The notes below the pieces were generated by a model. The model did not search any database, was not told the DNA's origin, and saw only the letters and a list, made by a program, of their open reading frames with translations. Of a stretch of DNA of 64,000 nucleotides, positions 52,489 through 61,009 are shown in pieces. The stretch's first letter is position 1, and every line of letters starts with the position of its first letter. Position numbers and translations under genes: made by a program. The DNA is taken from contig CALLKI010000063.1 in assembly GCA_938008415.1 (NCBI GenBank), positions 31,569 to 95,568 on the forward strand. The letters are read 5' to 3'. The DNA is from an uncultured Luteimonas sp. GTDB taxonomy: Bacteria > Pseudomonadota > Gammaproteobacteria > Xanthomonadales > Xanthomonadaceae.

Positions 52489-53337
52489 TCACAATGGCAG
52501 CAGTTCGTATGTGCCGGACAGGACGGGTTTGACCAGGATGCGGTAGCCGTCGCCGTCGAATCCTTCGGCCACCCGGTCGAGCATGCGCGCTTCACCGATG
52601 CCCGCTGCGCTTCCCAGGTAATGCCAGTCGCGCACGACGTGGATCTGGACCATGTCCGCGCCGCGCTCGACGATGCCGATGGCGCCTCCATGCGGCCAGG
52701 TTTCGACGCGCATCTTCTGCAACGCCGCTTCCAGCCGCATGCCGTGTTCCGCGACGGATTCACGCCCGCAGCACGCGCCAGCGCAGCGGCCGATCGTCGC
52801 CCGGAAGCAGGGCCGGCCCGGCGGAACCTTCTCGATGCCGAGCAGGCCGTAACACAGCCGGTTCCCGTCGGCGACCGCGCGCAGCGCACGCAGCGCCGCC
52901 GTCCGGCTCGAAAACAGTCCGTGCAGCCCGGGTATGGCCGCGAAGCGCAGTTCGCGCGATGACACGACCACGGGCCGGCCCGGCAGCAGGCGGATCGAGA
53001 ACAGGTTCCGCGTACGCCGCAGTTTCCGGTTGTACAGCGGCTGCATCAGCTTGACCAGCCGGGCTTCCAGCAGCCGTGCGCCGAGGTCGCCGGCGGTGCG
53101 GGTGTACGTGATCCTGCGCGACTGGCGCAGGAGGCATGCTTCGTCGGGCGTGCGCATGTGGGCCAGGACCCGCGAACGGATGTCCACGCTCTTGCCGATG
53201 TAGAGCAGGGCATCGCCGTCGCCGTGGAACATGTATGCGCCGGGCGCGCGCGGCAGGTTCGCGATCTGCGGACGCAGGTGTTCCGGATACGCGTAGCGGC
53301 CGGTTCCGGCCGGACGTGCCCTGACTGGAACGTGCAT
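52489..53337 (-). CDS. cho: Excinuclease Cho-like (UvrC homologue)
   Basis: A 282-residue GIY-YIG endonuclease resembling the N-terminal half of UvrC (E. coli Cho is 295 residues), which makes the 3' incision in nucleotide excision repair. Motifs: GAYMFHGDGDALLYIGKSVDIRSRVLAHM (GIY-YIG) near residue 35, a conserved Glu in LLEARLVKLMQPLYN, and a cysteine-rich CFRATIGRCAGACCGRE stretch equivalent to the UvrC Cys motif. The UvrB-binding and C-terminal nuclease domains of UvrC are absent, as expected. ATG 53337 is likely; the frame is open further upstream without family resemblance. No LexA site was recognised. Confidence 0.85.
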   Translation of the reverse strand: MHVPVRARPAGTGRYAYPEHLRPQIANLPRAPGAYMFHGDGDALLYIGKSVDIRSRVLAHMRTPDEACLLRQSRRITYTRTAGDLGARLLEARLVKLMQPLYNRKLRRTRNLFSIRLLPGRPVVVSSRELRFAAIPGLHGLFSSRTAALRALRAVADGNRLCYGLLGIEKVPPGRPCFRATIGRCAGACCGRESVAEHGMRLEAALQKMRVETWPHGGAIGIVERGADMVQIHVVRDWHYLGSAAGIGEARMLDRVAEGFDGDGYRILVKPVLSGTYELLPL

Positions 53338-53548
53338 GCGCTGTCTCCCGCTGTCTCCCCGGCGCGGCGGCGCCTGGCGCATCGTGGACGGGAGCAGGCT
53401 CACGGGATGAGACAGGTGTCCTTGGCGCGCGGAAGGATGCGCGTCACGGCCGCGAGGGGAGAAGTGCGCGGGGCGGGGCGGGGCATCCGTGGATGCCGCC
53501 CGCCCGGGCGTCTCCCCGCGTGAGACGCGCCATCGCCAGCATGGCGGC

Positions 53549-53845
53549 ATGGCACTCGAACTCGAACCATGCACCGAAAGCGAATTCAACGCGGCGATCA
53601 TCTCCCACGCGGCGCGTCCGGGCTGGCGTGTCCACAGCGACCACGGGCGGCGCCGCTGGCGCGGTTACGTCGGAGGCGCGCTGGTGGTCGAGTACCGCGT
53701 CATCGGACGGCAGGAGTTCTTCTTCCGCAGGGCGGGCGTTGCCGTCCCCGCGTTCCGATACGCGGCCGGCGCCGGAGCGTGTGGGTGCGGAGTCCGGTCC
53801 GGGGCAGGACACGTCGGCGGTGACCCGCGCCCGTGGGGGGCGTGA
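53549..53845 (+). CDS. Hypothetical protein, uncertain
   Basis: A possible 98-residue protein (MALELEPCTESEFNAAIISH, then RPGWRVHSDHGRRRWRGYVGGALVVEYRVIGRQEFFFRRAG) whose first 65 residues look like a real alpha/beta sequence; the rest is Gly-rich and low complexity, so a frameshift or later evolution is possible. The 211 bases between it and cho contain short inverted repeats (53508-53528) and no other gene. No family recognised. Confidence 0.35.
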   Translation: MALELEPCTESEFNAAIISHAARPGWRVHSDHGRRRWRGYVGGALVVEYRVIGRQEFFFRRAGVAVPAFRYAAGAGACGCGVRSGAGHVGGDPRPWGA

Positions 53846-53896
53846 TGCCGCCGTGGGCGGCCGGCACGGGCAGGTCCATCCGCCGTTCCGGGAAAT

Positions 53897-53926
53897 GGAA
53901 AAGCCCGGCCTTGCCAGGCCGGGCTT
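53897..53926 (-). terminator. Terminator of tRNA-Val
   Basis: AAGCCCGGCC (53901-53910) and GGCCGGGCTT (53917-53926) form a perfect 10-bp stem; on the minus strand it is followed by TTTTCC. Confidence 0.85.
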
Positions 53927-53933
53927 CGGGGTC

Positions 53934-54008
53934 TGGTGGGCGGTGTAGGGTTCGAACCTACGACCCCTGCCGTGTGAAAGCAGTGCTCTACCGCTGAGCT
54001 AACCGCCC
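53934..54008 (-). tRNA. tRNA-Val (CAC)
   Basis: 75 nt with CCA encoded. Acceptor GGGCGGT with ACCGCCC, D-arm AGCTCAGCGGTAGAGC, anticodon arm CTGCT/GGCAG with loop TTCACAC (anticodon CAC), T-arm GTAGGTTCGAACCCTAC. A promoter lies at 54063-54091. Confidence 0.97.
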
Positions 54009-54062
54009 GATGCGTTGCCCGATGCGCCGCGGTGCGGCGGATCGAAGCGATGCGGGCTGCAA

Positions 54063-54091
54063 ATTCTACGGGGGCGGCCGCCGGCAGACAA
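54063..54091 (-). promoter_or_regulatory. Promoter of tRNA-Val
   Basis: TTGTCT (54091-54086) and TAGAAT (54068-54063) on the minus strand, 17-base spacer. The primary transcript would have a leader of about 50 nt. Confidence 0.6.
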
Positions 54092-54186
54092 GCGGCGGCG
54101 GACCATGCCGGGCGGAAGCTGCCGGATCCCGGGGGGCGGGGTCGGAGCGGGGCGGTGGCGGGAACGGCTTCTCCCGGGCAGGGAGG

Positions 54187-54813
54187 TCAGCCGGTGTACG
54201 CGCTCACGAGGCGGTGCAGGTGGACGCGCTCGCCGTCGCGCAGGAAGGGAGCGAGCAGCATCATCACCTGGACGATGCCGTCGCGGATCGCGGCCTGCTC
54301 GTCCCGTTCGCCGCGGATGGCGGCGTAGTTCAGCCAGAAGGTCGCCAGCACCAGCAGGTTGGTTGCGGCGGCCTCGATCTCGGCGGCGGAGGCGCGGATC
54401 ACACCGGCCTGCGCCAGCCCGCGCATCACCGTGCGGGCGCGTTCGTCGGCGCGCCTGAGGATGCGCGCGAAACGCACGCGCAGGCGGCGGTTGCGGCTGA
54501 GGATCTCGAGCAGGTCGCGGTAGAGGAAGCGGTAGTCCCAGATGCACTCGAACACCCGGTGCAATTGCATCCAGATGTCCTCGAGGCCGGGCAGGCGGTC
54601 GTCCGGCGGGGTGAGCGCCTCGTCCATGCGCTGTTCGTAGCGCACGAACAGCTGCTCGATGATGTCGTCCTTGTTGCGGAAGTGGTAGTACAGGTTGCCC
54701 GGGCTGATCTCCAGCTCGTCGGCGATGTGGTTGGTGGTCACCCGCGGCTCGCCGCGCTCGTTGAACATCGCGAGCGAGCGGTCGAGGATGCGCTGGCGGG
54801 TGTTCCTTGCCAT
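54187..54813 (-). CDS. TetR-family transcriptional regulator
   Basis: A 208-residue regulator with a TetR helix-turn-helix at residues about 5-50 (TRQRILDRSLAMFNERGEPRVTTNHIADELEISPGNLYYHFRNKDDII) and a long helical ligand domain. It lies 24 bases after the acyl-CoA-binding protein gene, so the two are an operon. The ligand may be a fatty acyl compound by association, which is inference only. No operator was found. Confidence 0.88.
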   Translation of the reverse strand: MARNTRQRILDRSLAMFNERGEPRVTTNHIADELEISPGNLYYHFRNKDDIIEQLFVRYEQRMDEALTPPDDRLPGLEDIWMQLHRVFECIWDYRFLYRDLLEILSRNRRLRVRFARILRRADERARTVMRGLAQAGVIRASAAEIEAAATNLLVLATFWLNYAAIRGERDEQAAIRDGIVQVMMLLAPFLRDGERVHLHRLVSAYTG

Positions 54814-54837
54814 GGCCCGTGGTGGGGGCGGAGCCGT

Positions 54838-55101
54838 TCACCCCGCCATCAGTTTCCCGACCAGTTCGACGTAGCGCCGCTGTGCCTCCTCGCGCGGCAT
54901 GCCGCGCAGCGCGCTCCAGGCTTCGTACTTGGCGTTGCCGACCACGTCGAAGAAGCTCGGCTTTTCCCCGTGGACATCGCCCTCGGTAGCCTGCTTGTAG
55001 AGCGCGTACAGGCGCAGGAGCGTGTCGTTGTCCGGTCGTTCCGCGAGCGATTGCACGTCCCGCGTCGCCTGCTCGAATGCCTGCTTCAGCTCGTCGGACA
55101 T
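54838..55101 (-). CDS. Acyl-CoA-binding protein (ACBP)
   Basis: An 87-residue four-helix protein that holds long-chain acyl-CoA. Diagnostic segments: LKQAFEQATRDVQSLAERPDN, LLRLYALYKQATEGDV and a helix-4 KYEAWSALRGM, with the conserved Tyr-Lys-Gln-Ala-Thr-x-Gly-Asp motif. ATG 55101 follows a GGGAGGGGG ribosome site. ACBPs are common in eukaryotes and scattered in bacteria. Confidence 0.92.
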   Translation of the reverse strand: MSDELKQAFEQATRDVQSLAERPDNDTLLRLYALYKQATEGDVHGEKPSFFDVVGNAKYEAWSALRGMPREEAQRRYVELVGKLMAG

Positions 55102-55124
55102 CGCCCCCTCCCGTGGCCGGGCCC

Positions 55125-55153
55125 ATGACAGCACGGCCCCCGGGGAGGGTCAA
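55125..55153 (-). promoter_or_regulatory. Candidate promoter of the ACBP-TetR operon
   Basis: TTGACC (55153-55148) and TGTCAT (55130-55125) on the minus strand with a 17-base spacer, 24 bases before the ACBP start. Confidence 0.45.
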
Positions 55154-55225
55154 TACGCCGGCGGATCGCCCGTGCGCCCGGCGCGGTGCGCGTGGCGGGC
55201 GGGGGCGGAAGGCAGGAGGGCGCGG

Positions 55226-56194
55226 TCAGTATGGCCGGCACTGCCGGAAGCGCACGCGGGCGTCGCTGCCGGGCGGCGGCGTGAGCTGGATGCGCGAGGC
55301 GGCCAGCTCGTCGAAGCGCTCGACCAGCGGGCAGATGCGCTCGAAGGCGTCGCCGTTCACCGCGGACAGGAAGACCTGCAGCGTCGATTCGCTCGACCAG
55401 ACGGCGCGGTCCACGTCGGGCAGGGTCGAGACGGCCTTGCGCAGCTGCTCGCGCTGCTCCCCGATGGACAGGGCCTTCGGCGCGCCGGCCGCCGCCTGCT
55501 CCCCGGCCTGGCTGTCCTCGGCCGGACCGGCCGTGGTGGCGGGGGGCTGCGCGGCGGGGGTGGCGGCCGTGGCGGTCGGGGAAGGTTCCGCCTTTTCCCG
55601 TGGCGTCGGCAGCAGCAGGAAAACGGCGATGCCGGCGACGAGCGCCAGCAGCCACGATAGCAGGACGCCCTGGCGCGCGCGCTGGGCGGCCTTGCCGCGG
55701 ATGGCGGCCAGCTGTTCGGCCGGCAGGGAATCGCGCAGTTCCGGCCACAGCGCATGGCCGTCGAGCAGTTCGATGCCCTGCACCGGGGCGATGTCGCGCG
55801 CGTCCTCGCTGATGCGGCCCTGGGTGACGAGGAAGCCGCCCGCGGCGTTCTTCAGCAGGATGTCGTTGGCCAACTGGTTGACCGCGGGCCGGCCGAGCAC
55901 GTAGGCCCGGCCATGCTTGCATGACAGCAGCCAGAGCTTGCCGTCCTTCTCGAGGACGATGTCGCGGTCGCCGGCCGCTTCCTCCTGGTCCACGGCCGCC
56001 TGCTGGTAGCCACGGCGCGCGAGCGCGTCCAGCACCATGCGCACGAACACGCGCCACGACACGCCCGACAGCGCGTTGATGCCGGCCATGGTCTCGTCGC
56101 GGCGCATGCGGTACGTGAGGTAATACGCGGTCCCGGCGGCGCCGATGACCACCATGGCGGCAACGGCCACGAGCCAGCTCGCAATCGAACCCAT
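55226..56194 (-). CDS. Membrane protein with Mrr-like restriction endonuclease domain
   Basis: A 322-residue protein: membrane helix at about 6-27, an Mrr-cat-like domain (about 45-130; WRVFVRMVLDALARRGYQ, then GDRDIVLEKDGKLWLLSCKHG), a second helix (about 175-197), a Pro/Ala-rich linker and a C-terminal beta domain. The nuclease motif Asp...x-Cys-Lys has Ser in place of the usual Gln/Glu before x-Lys (SCK), so activity is uncertain. Similar membrane-bound Mrr proteins exist in Xanthomonadaceae with unknown role. No methylase is nearby, so this is not a classical restriction system. Confidence 0.7.
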   Translation of the reverse strand: MGSIASWLVAVAAMVVIGAAGTAYYLTYRMRRDETMAGINALSGVSWRVFVRMVLDALARRGYQQAAVDQEEAAGDRDIVLEKDGKLWLLSCKHGRAYVLGRPAVNQLANDILLKNAAGGFLVTQGRISEDARDIAPVQGIELLDGHALWPELRDSLPAEQLAAIRGKAAQRARQGVLLSWLLALVAGIAVFLLLPTPREKAEPSPTATAATPAAQPPATTAGPAEDSQAGEQAAAGAPKALSIGEQREQLRKAVSTLPDVDRAVWSSESTLQVFLSAVNGDAFERICPLVERFDELAASRIQLTPPPGSDARVRFRQCRPY

Positions 56195-56354
56195 GTGTCG
56201 CGATCACCCGATCGGTAGGGGCGCAACAGGATAACGGATGGGCCCGCACAACCGGGCATGCCGTTTCTCCCATGCGTGTTCTCCCATGCGTGGCGCGCTT
56301 CACGGTTCCGGCGCGCAATGGGTGCGCGCCACCGCCCCCCGGCCGCCGGGCCGT

Positions 56355-56882
56355 TCAGTCGCGGGCCGCCCGGCTGCGTGCCTTCCCGGCCTTCTTCGCG
56401 GGGGACCGGTTCGCGGCCTTCGTCTTCGCCGTGCCCGCCCTGCCGGAGCGGGTGCCTGCGGAGGAGGCACCCGGGCGGCCACGCAGCTCGGCGGCGAGGG
56501 CGTCGATGCGGCGGGACAGCTCGAGGATGTCGTCGCGTCCCGGCACGCCCAGCGTGGCCAGCGCGCGCCGCACGCGCTCCTCGAACAGTTTCTCGACCTG
56601 GTCCCAGGCCTCCGTGGCGCGTTCGCGGGCGTGGCTGATGCTGGCCTCGACCACCTCGCGGACGGCGCCGGCCTGCCTGTCCGCGGTGCGGCGCGCGGTG
56701 TTCTCGAAGTCGAGCCCTTCCTTCACCAGCGTCTCGAACAGGCGCGTGCCTTCGGCCTGGGCACGGCCAAGGGCGCCGAGCCCGGCCAGCCAGATCTGCT
56801 GGGCGGTCTCGCTCAGCGTGCCGGCCAGCCCTTCCGACGCCGGCTGCGCCGGCTTGCGCCGGGTTTTCCTGGACGTGGCCAT
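56355..56882 (-). CDS. Phasin family protein
   Basis: A 175-residue protein with a long amphipathic phasin helix bundle (about 25-115; ETAQQIWLAGLGALGRAQAEGTRLFETLVKEG) and a C-terminal Ala/Lys/Arg-rich tail (SGRAGTAKTKAANRSPAKKAGKARSR), like PhaF/PhaI, which coat polyhydroxyalkanoate granules and bind DNA through such tails. ATG 56882 is preceded by GGAGG. The PHA-system gene lies upstream. Confidence 0.85.
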   Translation of the reverse strand: MATSRKTRRKPAQPASEGLAGTLSETAQQIWLAGLGALGRAQAEGTRLFETLVKEGLDFENTARRTADRQAGAVREVVEASISHARERATEAWDQVEKLFEERVRRALATLGVPGRDDILELSRRIDALAAELRGRPGASSAGTRSGRAGTAKTKAANRSPAKKAGKARSRAARD

Positions 56883-57005
56883 GGTTGCCTCCTTTTCCGG
56901 TGGGGTCCCGATGGTGGATGATCGCGGCCCGCCGGCACGCCCGGCTTCGAAGCCGGGCGCCGGCATGCCGGCCACGGGGGGCGCGGGACCTGCGGCCCCC
57001 GTGGG

Positions 57006-57278
57006 TCAGAACCTTTCCCGCAGCACCCGCCGGATCTCGGCCTCGATCGGGCCCTTCAGCGCCGACATCAAAAAGCCGAGGTTTGCGGTCACCCGGAGCT
57101 GGTCGGGGGACAGGGCGATCCTGCCGTCCACCCCCGGGCCCCGGAATCCAAGCGTGTCGCCGTCCCACGCGTATTCGATCCCGAAGCGTTCGGCCAGCTT
57201 GCGCGCGACCTGTTCCACCGTGGCGCGTGCGGCCTCGAGGGGGAGGGAATGCGCGTGGCGGATGTCGATGCCTGACAT
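57006..57278 (-). CDS. Polyhydroxyalkanoic acid system family protein
   Basis: A 90-residue protein (MSGIDIRHAHSLPLEAARATVEQVARKLAERFGIEYAWDGDTLGF) matching the short PHA_gran_rgn family found beside phasins. The exact function is unknown. It precedes the phasin gene by 123 bases on the same strand. No PHA synthase is within the window. Confidence 0.82.
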   Translation of the reverse strand: MSGIDIRHAHSLPLEAARATVEQVARKLAERFGIEYAWDGDTLGFRGPGVDGRIALSPDQLRVTANLGFLMSALKGPIEAEIRRVLRERF

Positions 57279-57359
57279 GGCGGTCTATCGCGTGGGGGAC
57301 GGGGCCATTGTGCGCCCGTGGCCGTCGCGGACCAAGCCGGCATGCTAGATTGCGGCCGC

Positions 57360-58148
57360 ATGGAAGGAACGCGCATCCGATTGCCCGGCAGTGGAGAAGA
57401 CCGGCCATTGTCGATCGGCGTCTATGGCCTCGTCCGCCGTGGCGGCGAGGTGCTCGACCTGGTCGAAGGGGCCGATGCCGGAGTCCGGCTCTGCGTGGAT
57501 CGCCGCGGGATGTGGCTGACGGTCGAGGGCAACGCCAGCGTGCACGTGAACGGCCGCCCGATCCGGCGCATGGCCATGCTGCGGGTGGGCGATGCCATCT
57601 TCGTGGACGGCATCGAGGCGCGCCTGCTGGGCGCGAAGCCGCCGGAGGCGCCGCCGCCGTGGACCGACCCCGGCCGGCAGGTGGACGACCCGCGGATCGT
57701 CGTGCGTGGCATCGGCGGCCGCTACCACGGGCGCTGTTTCACCCTGGAGCGGCCGAAGCTGGTCGGCAGCGGCCCGGCCGCGGACATCCGCATCGATGAT
57801 CCCGCCTTCGCCGACCGCCATGCGCGCTTCGAGCTGTCCGGCGAGCACGTGATCCTGCGTGACCTGGGATCGGCCGGGGGCAGCCTGGTCAACGGCGAGC
57901 CGGTGCGCGACGCGGTCCTGAGCGCCGGCGACCAGGTCGTGTTCAACGGCCACCACCGCTTCGTGGTCGAGGCGCCGCGGCGCGTGCCGCCCGACCGTAC
58001 CGGTGGCGGCGAACCGGAGGCCGAAGAAGCGGGCGTCGCCGAAATGCCGTCCCGCGCCACCCCGTGGCGGCTGCCGGTCGTGCTGCTGCTTTCGGCGCTG
58101 CTGTTGGCGGGGCTGCTCGCGGCGCTGCTGCTGTCCGGTCCGGGCTGA
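57360..58148 (+). CDS. FHA-domain membrane protein
   Basis: A 262-residue protein with two forkhead-associated-like modules: a degenerate one (about 20-85; LCVDRRGMWLTVEGNASVHVNGRPI) and a classical one (about 125-190; LVGSGPAADIRIDDPAFADRHARFELSGEHVILRDLGSAGGSLVNGEPV), then one C-terminal membrane helix (LPVVLLLSALLLAGLLAALLL). FHA domains bind phospho-threonine. ATG 57360 has a TAGATT box 9 bases before it (57346-57351) and no ribosome site, suggesting a leaderless message; ATG 57318 or 57342 are alternatives. No kinase gene is adjacent. Confidence 0.8.
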   Translation: MEGTRIRLPGSGEDRPLSIGVYGLVRRGGEVLDLVEGADAGVRLCVDRRGMWLTVEGNASVHVNGRPIRRMAMLRVGDAIFVDGIEARLLGAKPPEAPPPWTDPGRQVDDPRIVVRGIGGRYHGRCFTLERPKLVGSGPAADIRIDDPAFADRHARFELSGEHVILRDLGSAGGSLVNGEPVRDAVLSAGDQVVFNGHHRFVVEAPRRVPPDRTGGGEPEAEEAGVAEMPSRATPWRLPVVLLLSALLLAGLLAALLLSGPG

Positions 58149-58175
58149 TCCCGGGGCCCCGCATCCCCGCCCGCA

Positions 58176-58826
58176 TCACGGTGCCTGGCGCGGCGCGGCC
58201 CCGGCCGCGCGGGCGCGAACGGCCAGCCGTTTCCACAGGCGCCAGCCAAGCAGCAGCGACAGGACCGCCGCGTACGCCAGCGGCTCGCGCACGTCGGCCT
58301 TCACCACCCACCAGAAGTGCAGCACCGCCAGCACGGCCACGGCGTACACCAGACGGTGCAGCCGGCCCCAGCGGCGGCCGAGCCGGCGCATCCAGCCACT
58401 GGTGGAAGTGGCTGCCAGCGGCACCAGCAGCAGCCAGGCGGCGAAGCCTGCGGTGAGGTAGGGCCGCTTCACGATCTCCCCGAACACCAGCGCCCAGTAC
58501 CCGCGCAGGTCCAGCACGAGATACGCGGCCAGGTGCAGCGAGGCATAGGCGAACGCGTACAGCCCCAGCATGCGCCGGAAGCGCAGCAGCGCGGCGAGCC
58601 CGGACAGCTGACGCAATGGCGTGACCGCGAGCGTGGCCAGCAGGAAGCGCAGGGCCCACAGCCCGAGGAAGTGTTCGATTCCGGCGACGGGATCGGCGCC
58701 GAGCGCGTCGAGGTCCGTGCCGGACTGTACGAGCCACATCCGCCGGGCCAGCAGCGCGAGTGGCGCCAGGGCCAGGGCGTGGGCCAGTACCCGCGCGGTG
58801 GCCAGCAGTCGTCCGTCCCGGCCCAT
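58176..58826 (-). CDS. msrQ: Heme-binding membrane subunit MsrQ
   Basis: A 216-residue membrane protein with six helices and conserved histidines (about GLYAFAYASLHLAAYL and LHRLVYAVAVLAVLHFWW), the cytochrome b domain that passes electrons from the quinone pool to MsrP. It follows msrP directly. Together they repair methionine sulfoxide in the envelope. Confidence 0.9.
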   Translation of the reverse strand: MGRDGRLLATARVLAHALALAPLALLARRMWLVQSGTDLDALGADPVAGIEHFLGLWALRFLLATLAVTPLRQLSGLAALLRFRRMLGLYAFAYASLHLAAYLVLDLRGYWALVFGEIVKRPYLTAGFAAWLLLVPLAATSTSGWMRRLGRRWGRLHRLVYAVAVLAVLHFWWVVKADVREPLAYAAVLSLLLGWRLWKRLAVRARAAGAAPRQAP

Positions 58827-58833
58827 CCGCGGT

Positions 58834-59802
58834 TCAGTACCAGCGCCGCAGGTCCATGCCCGCGTACATCGGTGCGACCAGTTCCGCGTAGCCGTTGAAC
58901 GGGCGGGTCGGGATGCGCCCGGCGACCAGCCGGCTGCCGCTGCCGGCGATGCGGCGCTCGGTCTTCTGGCTCCAGCGCGGGTGGTCCACGTCCGGGTTGA
59001 CGTTGGCGAAGAAGCCGTACTCCCGCGGCTGGAGCCTGTTCCAGGTGGTTTCCGGCATGCGTCCGGTGAAGCGGATGGCGACGATGGACTTGATGCTCTT
59101 GAAGCCGTATTTCCACGGCACCACCAGCCGCAGCGGCGCGCCGTTCTGCTGTGGCAGCGGCCTGCCGTACACGCCGGTGGCCAGGAACGCGAGCGGGTGC
59201 ATCGCCTCGTCGATGCGCAGGCCCTCGCGGTAGGGCCAGTCGAGGATCCCGCGGCGGACGCCCGGCATCTGCTCCGGGTCGGCGAGGGTGGTGAAGGCCA
59301 CGTACTTCGCCCGCGAGGTCGGGCCGAACCGCCGCAGCACCGCCGCGAGCGGCACGCCCAGCCACGGGATCACCATCGACCAGCCCTCCACGCAGCGCAG
59401 GCGGTAGATGCGTTCTTCCGCGGTGAGGCCCTTGAGCAGGTCCTCCAGCGCGATCGTGCCCGGGTGTTCGCATTCGCCGGACACTTCCACCGTCCACGGC
59501 GAGGTGCGCAGCGTCCCCGGCGCGCGCGACGGATCCTGCTTGCCGCTGCCGAACTCGTAGAAGTTGTTGTAGCCGGTGACGTCCTCGTAGCGGGTCAGCG
59601 GTTCGGTGGTGCGGAACGCGTCGCCGGCGGGAGCGGCCGCCACCGTTCCGGAAGGTGGCGGGGGCGGTTCGGCCCCGGAACAGCCGGCGAGCGCGAGCGC
59701 CGGCGAGGATGCGAGCATCGCCAGCACGCGCCTGCGCTCGCGCCAGACCGTTTCATCGGTAACTTCCGCCTCGGGAATCCGCAACGCGTCGCGCAGGGCC
59801 AT
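58834..59802 (-). CDS. msrP: Protein-methionine-sulfoxide reductase catalytic subunit MsrP
   Basis: Periplasmic molybdenum enzyme, 322 residues. A Tat-type leader has the twin arginine in RERRRVLAMLASSPALALAGC; the mature domain carries the molybdenum ligand Cys in YRLRCVEGWSM and the Mo-MPT region GYNNFYEFG. The leader ends in a Cys that may also be lipidated. ATG 59802 is set by the leader. Cofactor synthesis genes mobA and moeA lie at 20-21.8 kb. Divergent from serC. Confidence 0.93.
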   Translation of the reverse strand: MALRDALRIPEAEVTDETVWRERRRVLAMLASSPALALAGCSGAEPPPPPSGTVAAAPAGDAFRTTEPLTRYEDVTGYNNFYEFGSGKQDPSRAPGTLRTSPWTVEVSGECEHPGTIALEDLLKGLTAEERIYRLRCVEGWSMVIPWLGVPLAAVLRRFGPTSRAKYVAFTTLADPEQMPGVRRGILDWPYREGLRIDEAMHPLAFLATGVYGRPLPQQNGAPLRLVVPWKYGFKSIKSIVAIRFTGRMPETTWNRLQPREYGFFANVNPDVDHPRWSQKTERRIAGSGSRLVAGRIPTRPFNGYAELVAPMYAGMDLRRWY

Positions 59803-59911
59803 GGCTGCCTCCGTCGTCCACGAAGGATAGAGCCGCGCAGGCCGGGAAAGTTGCATCCGGAAGTGTTGCGGTGCGGCATACTACGGATTCCCGCCCCCGC
59901 GAACGGAAAAC

Positions 59912-61009
59912 ATGGCCCGCGCTTACAACTTCAGCCCCGGTCCCGCCGCCATCCCGGAGGAGGTCCTGCGCCAGGCGCAGGCGGACATGCTCGAATGGCG
60001 CGACGCAGGCGCCTCGATCGTCGAGATCAGCCATCGCGGGCCCGAATTCCTCGAGGTCGCGCGCCAGGCCGAGGCCGACCTGCGCACCCTGCTGGCGGTC
60101 CCGGACGACTACGCCGTGCTGTTCACCACCGGCGGCGCCACCACGCAGCAGGCGCTGATCGCGCTCAACTTCGCCTCGCCCGGGCAGAAGGTGGACTACG
60201 TGGTCACCGGCCACTGGGGACGCACCGCGCTCCAGCAGCTTGCCACGGTGGAGGTGAACATCGCCGCCAGCAGCGAGGCCGACGGCTTCCGCTCCATCCC
60301 GCCACGTGATTCCTGGCGGCTGTCGAAGGACGCGGCCTATGTCCATATCACCGCCAACGAGACCATCCACGGCGTGGAGTTCCGCCCGTCGTGGGGCCAG
60401 GTGCCGCCGGACACCGGCGACGTGCCCCTGTTCGCGGACTTCAGCTCCAGCATCGCCTCCGGTCCGATCGACATTTCGAAGTACGGCCTGATCTACGCCG
60501 GCGCGCAGAAGAACCTCGGTCCGGTCGGCATCAGCGTGGTGATCGTGCGCCGCGACCTGCTCGAGCGCGCCGGCCACCCGCGCGCCAGGATCTTCGACTA
60601 CCGCGCGCAGCTCGGGAACGAGTCGATGCTCAACACGCCGCCGACGTGGAACTGGTACATGCTCGGCCTGACCGTGCGCTGGATGATCGGGCAGGGCGGC
60701 ACCGCCGAGTTCGACCGCCGCAGCGACATCAAGTCGAGGATGCTGTACGAGGCGATCGACTCGTCCGGCGGCTTCTACCGCAACGACGTGGACCCGGCGG
60801 TGCGCTCGCGCATGAACGTGCCGTTCTTCCTGCACGACGGGCGGCTCGACGGGCCCTTCCTGGCCGAGGCGCGCGAAGCGGGACTGATCGGACTGAAGGG
60901 CCATCGCGTGCTCGGTGGCATGCGTGCGTCGATCTACAACGCGATGCCGGTGGAAGGTGTGCAGGCGCTGGTGGATTTCATGCGGGAGTTCCAGAAACGA
61001 CATGGCTAG
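59912..61009 (+). CDS. serC: Phosphoserine aminotransferase
   Basis: PLP enzyme of serine and pyridoxal synthesis, 365 residues. It starts MARAYNFSPGPAAIPEEVL, with the PLP lysine in YGLIYAGAQKNLGPVG (about 199) and the C-terminal GGMRASIYNAMP. It overlaps pheA by 8 bases, first of the aromatic cluster serC-pheA-hisC-aroA. Confidence 0.97.
   Translation: MARAYNFSPGPAAIPEEVLRQAQADMLEWRDAGASIVEISHRGPEFLEVARQAEADLRTLLAVPDDYAVLFTTGGATTQQALIALNFASPGQKVDYVVTGHWGRTALQQLATVEVNIAASSEADGFRSIPPRDSWRLSKDAAYVHITANETIHGVEFRPSWGQVPPDTGDVPLFADFSSSIASGPIDISKYGLIYAGAQKNLGPVGISVVIVRRDLLERAGHPRARIFDYRAQLGNESMLNTPPTWNWYMLGLTVRWMIGQGGTAEFDRRSDIKSRMLYEAIDSSGGFYRNDVDPAVRSRMNVPFFLHDGRLDGPFLAEAREAGLIGLKGHRVLGGMRASIYNAMPVEGVQALVDFMREFQKRHG

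Noticed and set aside
55226..56194. Type IV restriction system
   Set aside because: The domain is Mrr-like but membrane-anchored, with an altered nuclease motif and no partner genes; kept as a finding only.
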